A stretch of 64,000 nucleotides of DNA from NCBI GenBank assembly GCA_001804865.1, contig MHBK01000015.1, forward strand, positions 56,571-120,570, read 5' to 3'. This document shows, piece by piece, positions 43,379 through 53,406 of this stretch. The notes under the pieces are model-generated. The model was not told the origin of the DNA and made no database searches. It worked only from the letters and a program-made list of their open reading frames with translations. The DNA is from Lentisphaerae bacterium GWF2_57_35 (lineage in GTDB: Bacteria; Verrucomicrobiota; Kiritimatiellia; CAIQIC01; GWF2-57-35). Position numbers and translations under genes: made by a program. Positions within the stretch are counted from its first letter, which is position 1; every line of letters starts with the position of its first letter.

Positions 43379-44287
43379 ATGGACTCTTTTAAATCCCAGC
43401 CCGCCCCTGCTCCATCACTCCCTTGCGCCAAAGTCTACCTCACGTTCGACATCGAACCGGATTATGCCCGGACGGATAGCTATCGCATCCTGGACCGCAC
43501 CGCACCGTTCTTCGAATGGATCGGCCAAGAACAGCTTCCGGCTACCGCCTTTGTGACCGGCCAGCTCCTGGAGAACGGCCACCCCATTCTCGACTCCTTG
43601 CAGAAGGCGGGCATCCCCGTGGAAGTTCATGGCTATTCGCACGCCGCCGAAACCTTCGGAGACATGCACACCTCCCATGCCGAAGAAATCGATAAAGGAA
43701 CCGAAGCCTATCTTCGTCGATTCGGACAACAACCAGTCGGCTATCGGGCGCCCTGCGGCATTGTCAGCGCCGCCGACATCCAGCTCCTCGCACAACTCGG
43801 CTATCGTTATGACTCCAGCATCTTCCCCATGCGACGACCTCATCGTTTCGATTTCACCCACTTGCCTCACCACCCCTTCCGCTGGGAAGGGACGAAGCTG
43901 GTGGAAATTCCCTTTGGCCTGCTGACCCCTTTTATGCCGGCCGGGCTCACGTTCATGAACCTGCTGGGTCCCCGCCTGAGCGCCATCCTCGGCCGCTACC
44001 AGGCAAAACGCCGCGTCACGGCGCCCGGTTCCAACTCCGTCGGCTACATCGTGGACGGGCATTTTCACAACCTTTTTCACGACGCCGAAGCGCTGCAACG
44101 CCTGCCCCCGCGCCTCCAATGGGTCTACCGCCTGAGCCGTTTACAGGGCGGCCTGCCCTCCCTGCAAAAAACCGTAACCCTCTGGCAAAAAGCCGGCCTC
44201 GCGTTCGGCAACTTGCAGCAGGATGCTTTGAGCATGAACGAGTCCCGCCTGCCGCTCGTTCAGACAAAAATCTTTAACCACGAATAA
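43379..44287 (+). CDS. polysaccharide deacetylase (NodB homology)
   Basis: A 302-residue carbohydrate esterase 4 protein. Motif 1 is TFDIEPD (Asp24; the usual TFDDG is altered as in the PuuE/peptidoglycan deacetylase-like subgroup), motif 2 is H84-GYS-H88 binding the metal, and motif 3 is RAPCG. No signal peptide is seen, so it may act in the cytoplasm or on a lipid-linked intermediate. It removes N- or O-acetyl groups from a glycan. The last residues NHE-stop are encoded by a dispersed repeat, so the original C-terminus has been replaced. First of a run of same-strand genes. Confidence 0.88.
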   Translation: MDSFKSQPAPAPSLPCAKVYLTFDIEPDYARTDSYRILDRTAPFFEWIGQEQLPATAFVTGQLLENGHPILDSLQKAGIPVEVHGYSHAAETFGDMHTSHAEEIDKGTEAYLRRFGQQPVGYRAPCGIVSAADIQLLAQLGYRYDSSIFPMRRPHRFDFTHLPHHPFRWEGTKLVEIPFGLLTPFMPAGLTFMNLLGPRLSAILGRYQAKRRVTAPGSNSVGYIVDGHFHNLFHDAEALQRLPPRLQWVYRLSRLQGGLPSLQKTVTLWQKAGLAFGNLQQDALSMNESRLPLVQTKIFNHE

Positions 44288-44632
44288 ACACGAATGAACA
44301 CAAATAGGATTATGAGAGAGACAGGAGAAGATCTGCGTTCTTAGAGTCTATGTCGGTAGGATGCCGTTCTGATTGCACCTCATAATCGTAATCCTAATCT
44401 TAATCATAATCTCCATTTTTTTATCCAGGAAGAGATTAGGATTACGATTAAGATTATGATTATGAGTGAGATAGGAGAAGATCTGCGTTGACGCGAGGCT
44501 CTTCATGGGTCTTTTAACAAACTCCCTAGTTAAAGCCTGAATCATAATTACAATGGCTGAAACAAAGCATTTGCATGGGCCTCGACACTCAGGCTACTCT
44601 TTATTCGTGTTAATTCGTGTTCATTCGTGGTT
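44273..44632. repeat. inverted decamer-repeat pair across a gene junction, with inner repeats
   Basis: Left arm 44273-44307 (AACCACGAATAAACACGAAT...) and right arm 44601-44632 (complement, ATTCGTGTTCATTCGTGGTT) are built from 10-nt units. The left arm contains the stop codon of the deacetylase gene; the right arm ends about 20 bp before the next start. Between them lie a 32-nt dispersed repeat (44341-44372), a hexamer hairpin (44381-44465) and a block shared with 55680-55816. Confidence 0.8.
44381..44465. repeat. hexamer-period hairpin (GATTAN units)
   Basis: On one side (44432-44465) units GATTAG, GATTAC, GATTAA, GATTAT and GATTAT follow each other; the other side (44381-44413) is the inverted counterpart. 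The loop is about 18 nt and T-rich. No coding potential. Confidence 0.8.
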
Positions 44633-44653
44633 CGATTTCTATTCTCCTGCATC

Positions 44654-45655
44654 ATGAAACTTTCGCGAAAAAAGTTAATAACAACCGTGGTCTTCCTAAT
44701 CCTCTCGATCCTGTTGATCGCGGCGCTGATCAGCCAGATCACCACGCAGGATCTTCTGCGACTGGCAGCCCGCCTGACCATCGGCCAGATTGCCCTGCTT
44801 TGCGGTCTTTATCTGATCACCACCTTCTTTCGCGCCGTACGCCTGGCCTATATCGTGCAGGACCGACACTATGCCGCCTTGACCGCCATCACCGGCATTC
44901 ATGCCTTTCTCAATCACATCCTGCCGTTTCGCATGGGCGAACTAACCTTGCCCATCCTCATCAAAGCCTTCACCCCCAAAGGCATCGTGGCCGGCTCCGT
45001 CTCCCTGCTGATCATGCGCCTTTACGACGTAGCCAGCATTGCCCTTTTGATGCTGCTCTCCCTGGGGCTGGCTTACACTGAAATCGACAGCCAACTGGGA
45101 ACGGCCATGATCCTTGCCCTCGCCCTGGTAGGCGTCGGCCTCGCGACCGGCTTTTGTTTTCTGCCCTGGTTCCTCAAAACCGCCTGCCGGGTTCTCGCCC
45201 GACTGGCCAGACTCGCCGGACAAAAAGGACAGCGACTGGCCCAACGCATCGACCTGGCCGCCGGACAAATCGATGCGCAATGGCACGCGTTGTCCTTCCG
45301 GCAGCGGTATCTCGTCCTGCCTGGAACCAGCCTCGTCATTCAACTCAGCATCTACACCTTCTTCTACCTGACCATGACCTACATGGGCATCGACATCGGC
45401 TTCTTCAAAAACATGCTCGCCTCGTCCGGCGAGCTGGTCACCGGACTCTTGCCCATCAACATGATCGGCAGCTTCGGCACCCTCGAAGCCGGCTGGGCCG
45501 CCGGCTACATCCTCTGCGGCATCGCCCCCGTCGACGCCATCGCCACCGGCTTCATCGTCCACGGCATGATCCTCCTCTCCGGCTTCCTGATCTCCGCCGC
45601 CGGGGCTGTTTACCTGTTGTTCGCGCGAAAACACAAAAAATCCAACCACGAATGA
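44654..45655 (+). CDS. UPF0104 / LPG-synthase TM-like membrane protein
   Basis: A 333-residue integral membrane protein with about eight helices. The family features are the early LYLITTFFRAVRLAYIVQ, HAFLNHILPFRMGELTLPILIKAF (the conserved P-x-R-x-GE segment) and LLPINMIGSFGTLEAGWAAGY. The family includes the flippase-like half of MprF and AglD-like proteins that handle lipid-linked glycans. Here it could move or tether a lipid-linked intermediate; this is inferred. The start is the ATG at 44654; the upstream in-frame codons are repeat sequence. Its C-terminal NHE and stop codon come from a decamer repeat, as in the previous gene. Confidence 0.85.
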   Translation: MKLSRKKLITTVVFLILSILLIAALISQITTQDLLRLAARLTIGQIALLCGLYLITTFFRAVRLAYIVQDRHYAALTAITGIHAFLNHILPFRMGELTLPILIKAFTPKGIVAGSVSLLIMRLYDVASIALLMLLSLGLAYTEIDSQLGTAMILALALVGVGLATGFCFLPWFLKTACRVLARLARLAGQKGQRLAQRIDLAAGQIDAQWHALSFRQRYLVLPGTSLVIQLSIYTFFYLTMTYMGIDIGFFKNMLASSGELVTGLLPINMIGSFGTLEAGWAAGYILCGIAPVDAIATGFIVHGMILLSGFLISAAGAVYLLFARKHKKSNHE

Positions 45656-45740
45656 ACACGAATAAACACGAAGAGAAATGGAATCGTTCTGCTCATGCTT
45701 TGCGTATCCCATTCGTGCTCATTCGTGTTCATTCGTGGTT
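45644..45740. repeat. inverted decamer-repeat pair across a gene junction
   Basis: Left arm 45644-45673 (AACCACGAATGAACACGAAT...) carries the TGA stop of the upstream gene; right arm 45711-45740 ends 21 bp before the next ATG. The arms can form a stem of about 28 bp around a 37-nt loop. The same sequence family occurs at 44273-44632 and 59741-59871. Confidence 0.88.
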
Positions 45741-45761
45741 CAAATTCCTATTCTTATTCTC

Positions 45762-46850
45762 ATGAAACGCCTACGACGCATTCTCTTTCCGTTATTCTTT
45801 TCGCTGCTCCTGAGCTTTGTCCTGCTCGAAGCGGGGCTGGCGCTGCTCTGCAAAACCGGACGCCTGAAAATTTCCAAACCGTCCTACAGCCTCAACAACG
45901 TCTTCTCCCGTTACTGGGCGGATCTAAATCCTGATTTTGGCGTCTGGCACGAACCCTATTCCACCTACAAGCATATATCGCCCTGCTTCAACTTAACCTA
46001 TCGAGCCAACTCCTACGGCGCCCGGGACCGCGAACGCCAGCCCGCGGCGAACGGAAAGCCTCGCGTCCTTGTCCTCGGCGATTCCTTCATGGAAGGCTAC
46101 GGCATTGCCGGATCCGACCGCCTCAGCGACCGGCTCGAAAAACTCACCGGCATCGAACACCTGAATTTCGGAACCTCCGGCGCTTTCGGCCCCACGCAAT
46201 ATCTTCAGCTTTACAAAAGCCTGGCCAGCCGCTTCGAGCACAACGCCATCCTCATCGCCCTCTTGCCCGACAACGACTTCCTCGACGACGACTACGAATA
46301 TGGCCTGAAGACCCATCAAGGACGCCTGCGCCCCTATTACATCGGGGAATCTCCCAACTACGAACTGACCAAAACCCCTGCCCGCAATCCCAACACCCCC
46401 GCGCGCTATCTCGAAAACCTCCTGCGCCAATTCACCTATGCCGGCAACCTCGTCAAATACCTGAAAAGCCTTCGCCGTCATCGCGAGGCAGGAACCAGAG
46501 AAAACTACGCCGGATATTTCGACTACACGCCGGCTCAGTGGGACCGGCTTAAATACGTCCTCGAACAATTCCGAGCCGCCGCACCGGATAAGAAAATCGT
46601 CGTCCTAACCATCCCCTGCGACACCGACATCCTCTGCGTCGAAAAGACCGGCGAACCGCCCTTGCCCCGTCAACTCAACGAACTATGCCGCTCGCTCAAC
46701 ATGACTTATCTCGACCTCCTCCCCCCCATCCGCTCCGCCCCCAACGGCTGGCCCGCTTGCTACCTCGCCTGCGACCGACACTGGAGCGCCTACGGCAACG
46801 AAATCGCTGCCGGGGCTTTGTACAACTATTCGGCAAAATCTTTGTTTTAA
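45762..46850 (+). CDS. membrane-anchored SGNH-type protein
   Basis: A 362-residue protein with an N-terminal anchor (about 7-30) and an extracytoplasmic SGNH-like domain: VLVLGDSFMEGYG with GDS at residues 106-108, NFGTSGAFGPTQY (block II), ALLPDNDF (block III with Asn) and YLACDRHWSAYGNEIAAG with the Asp-x-His pair. The ATG at 45762 is chosen because codons further upstream fall in a decamer repeat. It may add or remove acyl groups on the exported glycan. No MBOAT gene is adjacent. Confidence 0.82.
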   Translation: MKRLRRILFPLFFSLLLSFVLLEAGLALLCKTGRLKISKPSYSLNNVFSRYWADLNPDFGVWHEPYSTYKHISPCFNLTYRANSYGARDRERQPAANGKPRVLVLGDSFMEGYGIAGSDRLSDRLEKLTGIEHLNFGTSGAFGPTQYLQLYKSLASRFEHNAILIALLPDNDFLDDDYEYGLKTHQGRLRPYYIGESPNYELTKTPARNPNTPARYLENLLRQFTYAGNLVKYLKSLRRHREAGTRENYAGYFDYTPAQWDRLKYVLEQFRAAAPDKKIVVLTIPCDTDILCVEKTGEPPLPRQLNELCRSLNMTYLDLLPPIRSAPNGWPACYLACDRHWSAYGNEIAAGALYNYSAKSLF

Positions 46851-47195
46851 AGCACGAAACTTGCGAAGAAAGCTGGGCGCAATTTGCTGGAGGAAAGATC
46901 GGAGAATGGAAATCTTACAAGGATGACAGACCCTACTTTAGGTGTGACCATACTTTCTCTTCGCCGTGGGTAGGGCGCTCACTCCGCTGAGCGCCTCTTC
47001 GTCGTTTCCGGACAGAAAAGAAGAGCACGACCGGCCTATTTTGCAAATGCATTAACCCATCGAATATCGCAAATCTGCTTCTCTATAACCACTCCATATG
47101 CATCCACACCCCAGAAATCGTTCCATTTTCGATTTCCCTGAAAAACCACGTGTGGTAGAATGTTAAGAAATCAACGCGTATAGAAGACAACCAAC
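46851..47195. other. intergenic region with one hairpin module
   Basis: About 345 bp. At 46974-46995 lies the hairpin with stem GGCGCTCA and loop CTCCGC, preceded by CGCCGTGGGTAGG, a fragment of the elements at 15777 and 40884 in inverse orientation. The remainder is AT-rich towards the next gene and contains no gene I can support. Confidence 0.6.
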
Positions 47196-50100
47196 ATGAC
47201 ACAAATCACAACTAAATTACGTATGGCAAGCCTACTCCCCTGGATACTTGGAGCGGCCGCTTTCATTGCCTATTTTATTACTCGATCCCAGGAAATCACG
47301 GGCGGCGTTTCGGCGCAAATACTAAATGCCATCTGCGACTTATATTACATCCCTTCGACGCTGCATCTTCCATATATCTATTTTTCGAAGATGCTTAACG
47401 CCATCTTGCCGGGCTCCATGGTGCTCAATACCACCCTCATTTCTGCGGCATTTGGCGCTTTATGTGTCGTGCTGTTCTATAAATTAATGACTTTTGCGCC
47501 TCTCTATGACTCCAGTGTCATGGACGCCCCGGCCGACATTCAACGAAAAGCGTTGGAATATGGGGCTGTTCTGGCCAGTTTACTTTTAATTTTCGCCCTT
47601 CCATTCTGGCTGACAGCCACCGCTCCATCCCATATCCACTTCGATACGTTCCTGCTGCTGCTCTGTTTTTACCTGGCCCTGCGTTATAGCCGGGAGAAGG
47701 GGAGCAGAAAGGGGCTTTTCTTTGCCGTTTTTCTCTATGGTCTTGGCATGACGGAAAACGCGCTCATGATCGGCTTGGCGCCTTTGTTCGTCACCTTGGT
47801 GCTTTACGTCCTTTTTCGCCGTGGAGAGTTCTCCCGAAAGATCCTTCTGACTGTAGCGGCACTTGGCTTGTTGGGCTTGATGTTCTATCTGGTTCCTCCT
47901 TTCATGATGTCGAAAACCCCGGATTATGGCTACGGCGAATTCGGCAATTTCTGGACTGTTTTGGTGGACCTCTGGCGAAAGCAATATCGTGAATTAAAAG
48001 GCAGCCTGCCCAGTGTTGGAGGATTGCTGATCCTTCTCACCACCTTGGCGCCATGGGGCTACGCCCTATTCGTCCCCAAACACCAGCGAACAGGAAACTC
48101 TTTAACCATTTTTTTCACTACCTCGACCTTACTTGTTCTTAATGCCTTGGGTCTGATTCTATTATTGGAAATTCGGTTCAGTCCCATGAATTTCCTGGGC
48201 CAAAGATCCTCTGTGATTTTGTCATATATGCTGATTGCCTCATGGGTCGGCTACTTAGGCGGGTATTGGCTATTGAAGGCCCGACTGTCGAATTCCAAGA
48301 CAAATCCGTTCCTTAGAATCGCTTGGGGCTGCCTGGCTTTCCTGCAAGTGCTGGCGCCTATAGCTATATGGAATGCTAACCGTCCGCTCATAACCTCGAG
48401 TCGGCCTTACGAGTTTACCCGCTATGCTCAAGACATAATCCTTTCATGCAAAGACAAGTCCATGCTCTTCACCGCCGGGCTGCCGATTGACGATCTGCTG
48501 CGGTTTTTCGCCCGCGAACAAGGCTGGCCCAAAGTCATCGTCAACTCAACCGACCTGGACCGCGCATCGTATCAACGATATCTGGCAGCCCAACTCAACA
48601 TCCCGGAAATTGCATCCACCAACATACCAAGCACCATCGAACGGGCTAAGACCATGCTGCTTGAACCGGACGGACGCTTTCGTTCTGCGGCCTTCATGCA
48701 CCCCGATATGATTTCCTCCTTGGGATATCAATCCATTCCCAACGGCTTGGTCGCCTTGCCCATCAAGGATTTTACCGATATCGACGCAACGGCTGTCTAT
48801 GCCCACAACATGAAGCTGCTCGATGGCCCTTATGCAGAGACCGTGCAGAAACTTCAGGTCAACAGCAACGCCCCAATATCTGAATACCTGCTTCGGGAAT
48901 ACTCCCGCTCCGCGAATAACTTGGGCGTGACCCTGCGGATGCTCAAAAACAACGACTTGGCATTAAAAGCATTTGAAGCTGCCCGAACTATTCTTCCGAA
49001 CAATCCCAGCGCATTAATGAACATGCGAGGCATCTATATCGATCAAGCAGAGCAACTCAAAGCCACAGATCCCATCAAAGCCGAAAGAAGCCAGGAGAAG
49101 GCCAAGAAACTCCTGGCCCAGGCATTCGAAGAATCCCAACGATTAGGCCCTGCGTATAAGAATCCAATGCTGATGGCATCCCATTATGGCGCGATTTATT
49201 CGGCTGCCATGTCCCTCTTAATAGCTCAAAGCTCCCATGTCGCAGGATTTACGGATCTTGAATCGAGCGCCATTGAGCAAGCCCGGCTCATCAACCCCGA
49301 AAGCACGATGGTGCAAGCAAGCTCGGCGTTGTTCAATCTCGGACAAGGAAATCTGGATGAAGCGGAAGACGAGTACCACCGAATTCTTGCCAAGAATCCT
49401 AACGACATAAGGGCGCTCATTGGATCGGCAGCCGTCGCTTACACCCGGGGACATATTCAGGAAGCCATTAATCGACTAACGAATAACGCCCAAGCGCTCA
49501 GCAATGCGTCGGCACTTAGCTTTTTGGCGCTGCTGCATGTCGAAAACAAAGATCCGGTCCGCAGCCTTGAGTTTTACAATCAGGCGGTGGCAAGAACCAA
49601 TCAAACGGCGCTGACCTCGGCCTTCCTCGCCTCCACCGCCTTTCAACTGGCCCGTTGGAACGACGCCGAAAAATTTGCGAACATGACGGTCGCATCGGCG
49701 CCCAACAATGTAGTGGCCTTAAAAATCCTCGCCGACCTGGCCGAGCGGAAGGGAGATGTCCGCCTGATGCAGGAGAGATTGGAACGACTGCAAAAAGTAA
49801 ATCCAACAGACATTCGAATGCTTGAGAAATTGACTTCACTATACTTGCAGCAAAAGCAGGAAAGCCGTGCACGAGCAACCGCGCAAACGCTGCTGGAACT
49901 GGATTCAAACAACATCATCGCGAACCAAACGCTTGCCTTGCTTTCAAACATACCGGAAGTCCAGGAGAAATACATGCGACGGGCTGTGTCGAATACGAAT
50001 CATCCCATCTATGTTTTCGCTTTGAATAACTTAGCTTATATTCTCATCCAACAAACCAATTATTCCGAAGCGCTTCCGCTGGCTGAAAACGCTGTCCGAA

Positions 50101-50369
50101 TCGCGCCCAACCAAGCCTCGTTTTATCACACACTGGCCACGGCTTATTTTGGAACGAAGCAATACGAGAAGGCTGTAGAAACGATTCTGACCGCTTGTAC
50201 TCTGGATCCAAAAAACAGTGAATATAAGCTTCTTTACGGGGGAATTCTAAACGCTATGGGACAATCCGCTAAAGCGCGCGAACTGATTTCCCAAGCGCTT
50301 CCCGATCTTCAGGGACAAAATCGGAGCAAAGCGATTTCTCTCCTGAATGAAATGGCGCCGGCAAGATAG
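47196..50369 (+). CDS. polytopic membrane protein with C-terminal TPR repeats
   Basis: A 1057-residue protein. Residues 1-400 hold about ten membrane helices; an early loop with GGVSAQILNAICDLYYIP precedes a region resembling DUF2723/GT-C-type proteins. From about residue 560 to the end follow TPR-like helical repeats (ARTILPNNPSALMNMRGIY, YHRILAKNPNDIRALIGSAAVAY, LAENAVRIAPNQASFYHTLATAYFG). Similar membrane-TPR proteins accompany glycan export or protein glycosylation systems. Codon use is more AT-rich than in the genes before 46 kb. It converges with another large membrane-TPR gene. Function not assigned. Confidence 0.75.
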   Translation: MTQITTKLRMASLLPWILGAAAFIAYFITRSQEITGGVSAQILNAICDLYYIPSTLHLPYIYFSKMLNAILPGSMVLNTTLISAAFGALCVVLFYKLMTFAPLYDSSVMDAPADIQRKALEYGAVLASLLLIFALPFWLTATAPSHIHFDTFLLLLCFYLALRYSREKGSRKGLFFAVFLYGLGMTENALMIGLAPLFVTLVLYVLFRRGEFSRKILLTVAALGLLGLMFYLVPPFMMSKTPDYGYGEFGNFWTVLVDLWRKQYRELKGSLPSVGGLLILLTTLAPWGYALFVPKHQRTGNSLTIFFTTSTLLVLNALGLILLLEIRFSPMNFLGQRSSVILSYMLIASWVGYLGGYWLLKARLSNSKTNPFLRIAWGCLAFLQVLAPIAIWNANRPLITSSRPYEFTRYAQDIILSCKDKSMLFTAGLPIDDLLRFFAREQGWPKVIVNSTDLDRASYQRYLAAQLNIPEIASTNIPSTIERAKTMLLEPDGRFRSAAFMHPDMISSLGYQSIPNGLVALPIKDFTDIDATAVYAHNMKLLDGPYAETVQKLQVNSNAPISEYLLREYSRSANNLGVTLRMLKNNDLALKAFEAARTILPNNPSALMNMRGIYIDQAEQLKATDPIKAERSQEKAKKLLAQAFEESQRLGPAYKNPMLMASHYGAIYSAAMSLLIAQSSHVAGFTDLESSAIEQARLINPESTMVQASSALFNLGQGNLDEAEDEYHRILAKNPNDIRALIGSAAVAYTRGHIQEAINRLTNNAQALSNASALSFLALLHVENKDPVRSLEFYNQAVARTNQTALTSAFLASTAFQLARWNDAEKFANMTVASAPNNVVALKILADLAERKGDVRLMQERLERLQKVNPTDIRMLEKLTSLYLQQKQESRARATAQTLLELDSNNIIANQTLALLSNIPEVQEKYMRRAVSNTNHPIYVFALNNLAYILIQQTNYSEALPLAENAVRIAPNQASFYHTLATAYFGTKQYEKAVETILTACTLDPKNSEYKLLYGGILNAMGQSAKARELISQALPDLQGQNRSKAISLLNEMAPAR

Positions 50370-50427
50370 TCAAAATCGATGTCAATGAAGCGCCGTTACT
50401 TCCCAGCAGTTGTAGAGAACGCCAAGC

Positions 50428-53406
50428 CTACTTCGCCGGAATGAATTCGAACGATTGCCCAAGGAGAAAAGCTTCAAGCTGCCGCAGATGCTTTCGGGCT
50501 TCGCTAACCCGCGTGTAATCGCCGAGCGCTGTTGCCAATTGCTGAACCGTCAGCCATAACCCCCGATTGGAAGGATGCGCCAAAGCGGCTTGATGCACGC
50601 AATCCAAACCCTGTTGTTTCTCACCTAGAGTAAACAGAAATTTCCCTTGAAGCCCTTTCATCAGCGGTGAATCAGGATATCGTACCAGCGCTTGTTGAAG
50701 CAAGGTCTGCCCCACCGGCAATTGCCCGGCCTGCATGCTTAGTTCGATCAAATTATACAAAGCCCAAAATTCATCCGGCTGTAATTGCAGTGCCGTCTGG
50801 AATTGCTCCACGGCATCCGTAAGTTGACCCTGGCCCCGCAAAACGGAAGCCGAATTGAGCAACATGGCCACCATTTCATTAATCACCACTGGATTATTAG
50901 GCGAAATGTTGTGTGCTTGAGTCATCTTTACAAAGGCATCTTCTATTCGGTTTTGCGCGCGCAGCATCCCTGATTCCAGAGTCAATCTCACCGCTTCGTG
51001 CTCACGCTGCAAACGAACGGCGGTATTCGAATCCATGGCAGCCAGCCAGTTGGAAGGAATCGGCGTGAAACATTCCAACAGGGCCTGCTGATTGGCTTCC
51101 GTCGTGTATTGAACGGAACTCCTTGGAGCAGAAAATTCGACATACGGATGATTATCTGTATTCAAATGGCCTTCTTGGCTGAATCCGGGATTCTTGCTCA
51201 AGTCGGCCACAAACATGCCCAAGATCATCTCCGGAGTTGTAAATCCAATATCCGACAACGATGATTTCACTTGGGGACGCTCGTAATTCTTACGTAATAC
51301 ATCCGCATCGAGCTTCATTTCGTCTTTGAACCCCAACAAAATCGTGTCGAAGCCCGTGAAGAACAGTGCTGTTTGGGGAAAGACATGAACAAAGGATCGA
51401 ACGATCGATAAATAATCGTCTTTGGACAGTTCGTACAGCGGCAGATATTGGCCCATGATGCCGTTAGAGTTCAACCGATTATACGCCTGTTGAAAATATT
51501 CTACCGTGTACAAATTAGCCGCTCCCGCCATTACGGGTTCAAAGGGATCTGCGGTAATCACATCGTACATTTGCTCGGTGCACAATAGATAATTGCGCCC
51601 ATCATTGATAATAACGTGCGCCTTCGGATTGTCCAAAACATGATGATTCAAGCTCCCCCACAGGCGCGTAGCTTCTTTAACGTTGGGTTCAATCTCCACC
51701 ACTTCAAGCGTGTCGGGATTGTGCGTGCTCAATGCGCCAAAACTGACACCCGCCCCTAACCCGATATTGACTGCCTTTCGGGCATGGGGATGGAAAAGCA
51801 TGGGCAGATGCCCGATCATTCGTTGCAAAATCATGCTGCGCGTTGACTGATCCGCTTCTACCTTGCCTTCCACCGAGAAAATCTTCTTTTCGTCATCGCT
51901 CTCTTGAACGGACAAAGTGGAAGTGATGCCCTCTTTGTAAATCAGAAGCCGATTGCTCAAAATGGATTCCCGGAGCGTTACCCGGCCATTCTGAACGAAA
52001 TTGAACGGAGAAAAATAGGCGCCGGCGGCGAGTAAGTCATGGCTCCAACGAGGCGGTGCGGCCACAAGCAGAACGGCACAGAAAATCCCTGCAGTTGCAA
52101 CAAGCAGTCGCGACGCTATATTTGGAGAAAACAAAAAAGCCCCCACGCAGCCCGCAGTCAAACAAGAAAATCCGAGTAAAAACAATGACTTTTCCATCCC
52201 CATCATCGGCAACAGGACAAAACCTGCGATGAAGGATCCCAAGACAGCCCCCCACGTATTAACGGCATAAACCAACCCAGAGGCGTGCGCCGAGCCGGCG
52301 TGTTCCCGGCGAACGATCCGCGCGGCTGCAGCAAAGGCAGCGCCAGAAAATAACGCGGGAATAAGCAAATGAGAAATGGCGATCAAGAAACGAGTTTTGT
52401 TCATGGTGGCCCATGTGAAACCCTCTTGCACAAGAGAATTCAACAAGAACTCAGGTCCATGATCGTAAGTGTACATGGACCATAGGCTCCAACCGCCAAT
52501 ACCCGTCAAACAAATGGCCAACACTAAAGGGATATGTCGGCCACGATCCAGCCACGGAGCAATAAGAAGAGCCCCCCCGGCAATTCCACAAAGAAAAACC
52601 GAAAGCATGGTTGAAAATGAATAGGTTGTAGACCCAAACACCAAGATCAGAGCCCGGAACCACACCACCTCCAACGCCAAAGCAATAAATCCGCATACTG
52701 CGGTGGCCACAAAAGCCCAGCGTCCCGCTGACGATAACGTACTCCAACGAATCTTTATATCCTCACGATCCGCCAAGGATGCGTTGACGGTTGTCCTAGA
52801 TGCGAACCAGACCCAGCCCAACGCCCCCAAGCCAGCCAACACATCCGACGCCACAGCCAGCAAGTTGGTATGATTTAAACCGAACGTAGGAATCATATAG
52901 AATCCGCACACAAGAACTCCAACCAAAGCACCGAGTGTATTGACGCCGTACAAACAGCTCATGCGCCGGCCAAATCGTTCATCGTTACGAGCCAAGCCTG
53001 CCGCCAACAGCGGCAATGTTCCGCCCATGCAAAAGGTTGGCAACGCCAGAAGAAGAACCGCCAAGACAAACCTTAGCGGGGTCAAAAAAAACAATGATGT
53101 GGAAATATGCTGGTACGCCCAAGCATAAACACTCTTAAGTCCTACAAAAAAAAGGGGCATGACAAGAGCAGCTGCGGCCACCACAAATTCAAGCACGGCA
53201 AACCATAGCACGGGCCGTCGCAAACGGTCAGCAAAACGCCCTAACACCTGTGCGCCCAAGGCCAAGCCCCCCATGAAAGCCGTCAGCACAGTCGCACTGG
53301 CATATACCGTATTCCCGAAAATAAATCCCAGATGCCGCATCCAAAGCAGCTCATACACCAAAGCCGAAAAGCCGGATAAAAATATAACAAGAGTCATCCA
53401 CGGCAT
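50428..53406 (-). CDS. fused MFS-like / spermidine-synthase-like protein with TPR tail
   Basis: A 992-residue three-part protein. Residues 1-440 carry about twelve membrane helices (FLSGFSALVYELLWMRHLGFIFGN and FMGGLALGAQVLGRFADR are typical of this family). About 490-790 form a spermidine-synthase-type domain (NIGLGAGVSFG, EVVEIEPNV, INDGRNYLL, DVITADPFEP, TDNHPYVEF). About 840-980 contain TPR repeats. In such fusions the enzymatic activity is generally unproven. The ATG at 53406 with AAGGTGA upstream is preferred to the longer frame at 53517. It lies beside a PEP-CTERM gene, and a role in surface-protein or glycan processing is only a suggestion. Confidence 0.85.
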   Translation of the reverse strand: MPWMTLVIFLSGFSALVYELLWMRHLGFIFGNTVYASATVLTAFMGGLALGAQVLGRFADRLRRPVLWFAVLEFVVAAAALVMPLFFVGLKSVYAWAYQHISTSLFFLTPLRFVLAVLLLALPTFCMGGTLPLLAAGLARNDERFGRRMSCLYGVNTLGALVGVLVCGFYMIPTFGLNHTNLLAVASDVLAGLGALGWVWFASRTTVNASLADREDIKIRWSTLSSAGRWAFVATAVCGFIALALEVVWFRALILVFGSTTYSFSTMLSVFLCGIAGGALLIAPWLDRGRHIPLVLAICLTGIGGWSLWSMYTYDHGPEFLLNSLVQEGFTWATMNKTRFLIAISHLLIPALFSGAAFAAAARIVRREHAGSAHASGLVYAVNTWGAVLGSFIAGFVLLPMMGMEKSLFLLGFSCLTAGCVGAFLFSPNIASRLLVATAGIFCAVLLVAAPPRWSHDLLAAGAYFSPFNFVQNGRVTLRESILSNRLLIYKEGITSTLSVQESDDEKKIFSVEGKVEADQSTRSMILQRMIGHLPMLFHPHARKAVNIGLGAGVSFGALSTHNPDTLEVVEIEPNVKEATRLWGSLNHHVLDNPKAHVIINDGRNYLLCTEQMYDVITADPFEPVMAGAANLYTVEYFQQAYNRLNSNGIMGQYLPLYELSKDDYLSIVRSFVHVFPQTALFFTGFDTILLGFKDEMKLDADVLRKNYERPQVKSSLSDIGFTTPEMILGMFVADLSKNPGFSQEGHLNTDNHPYVEFSAPRSSVQYTTEANQQALLECFTPIPSNWLAAMDSNTAVRLQREHEAVRLTLESGMLRAQNRIEDAFVKMTQAHNISPNNPVVINEMVAMLLNSASVLRGQGQLTDAVEQFQTALQLQPDEFWALYNLIELSMQAGQLPVGQTLLQQALVRYPDSPLMKGLQGKFLFTLGEKQQGLDCVHQAALAHPSNRGLWLTVQQLATALGDYTRVSEARKHLRQLEAFLLGQSFEFIPAK

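Noticed and set aside
45678..45761. 28-codon N-terminal extension of the SGNH gene
   Set aside because: It is the translation of the decamer repeat; the ATG at 45762 opens a normal membrane anchor.
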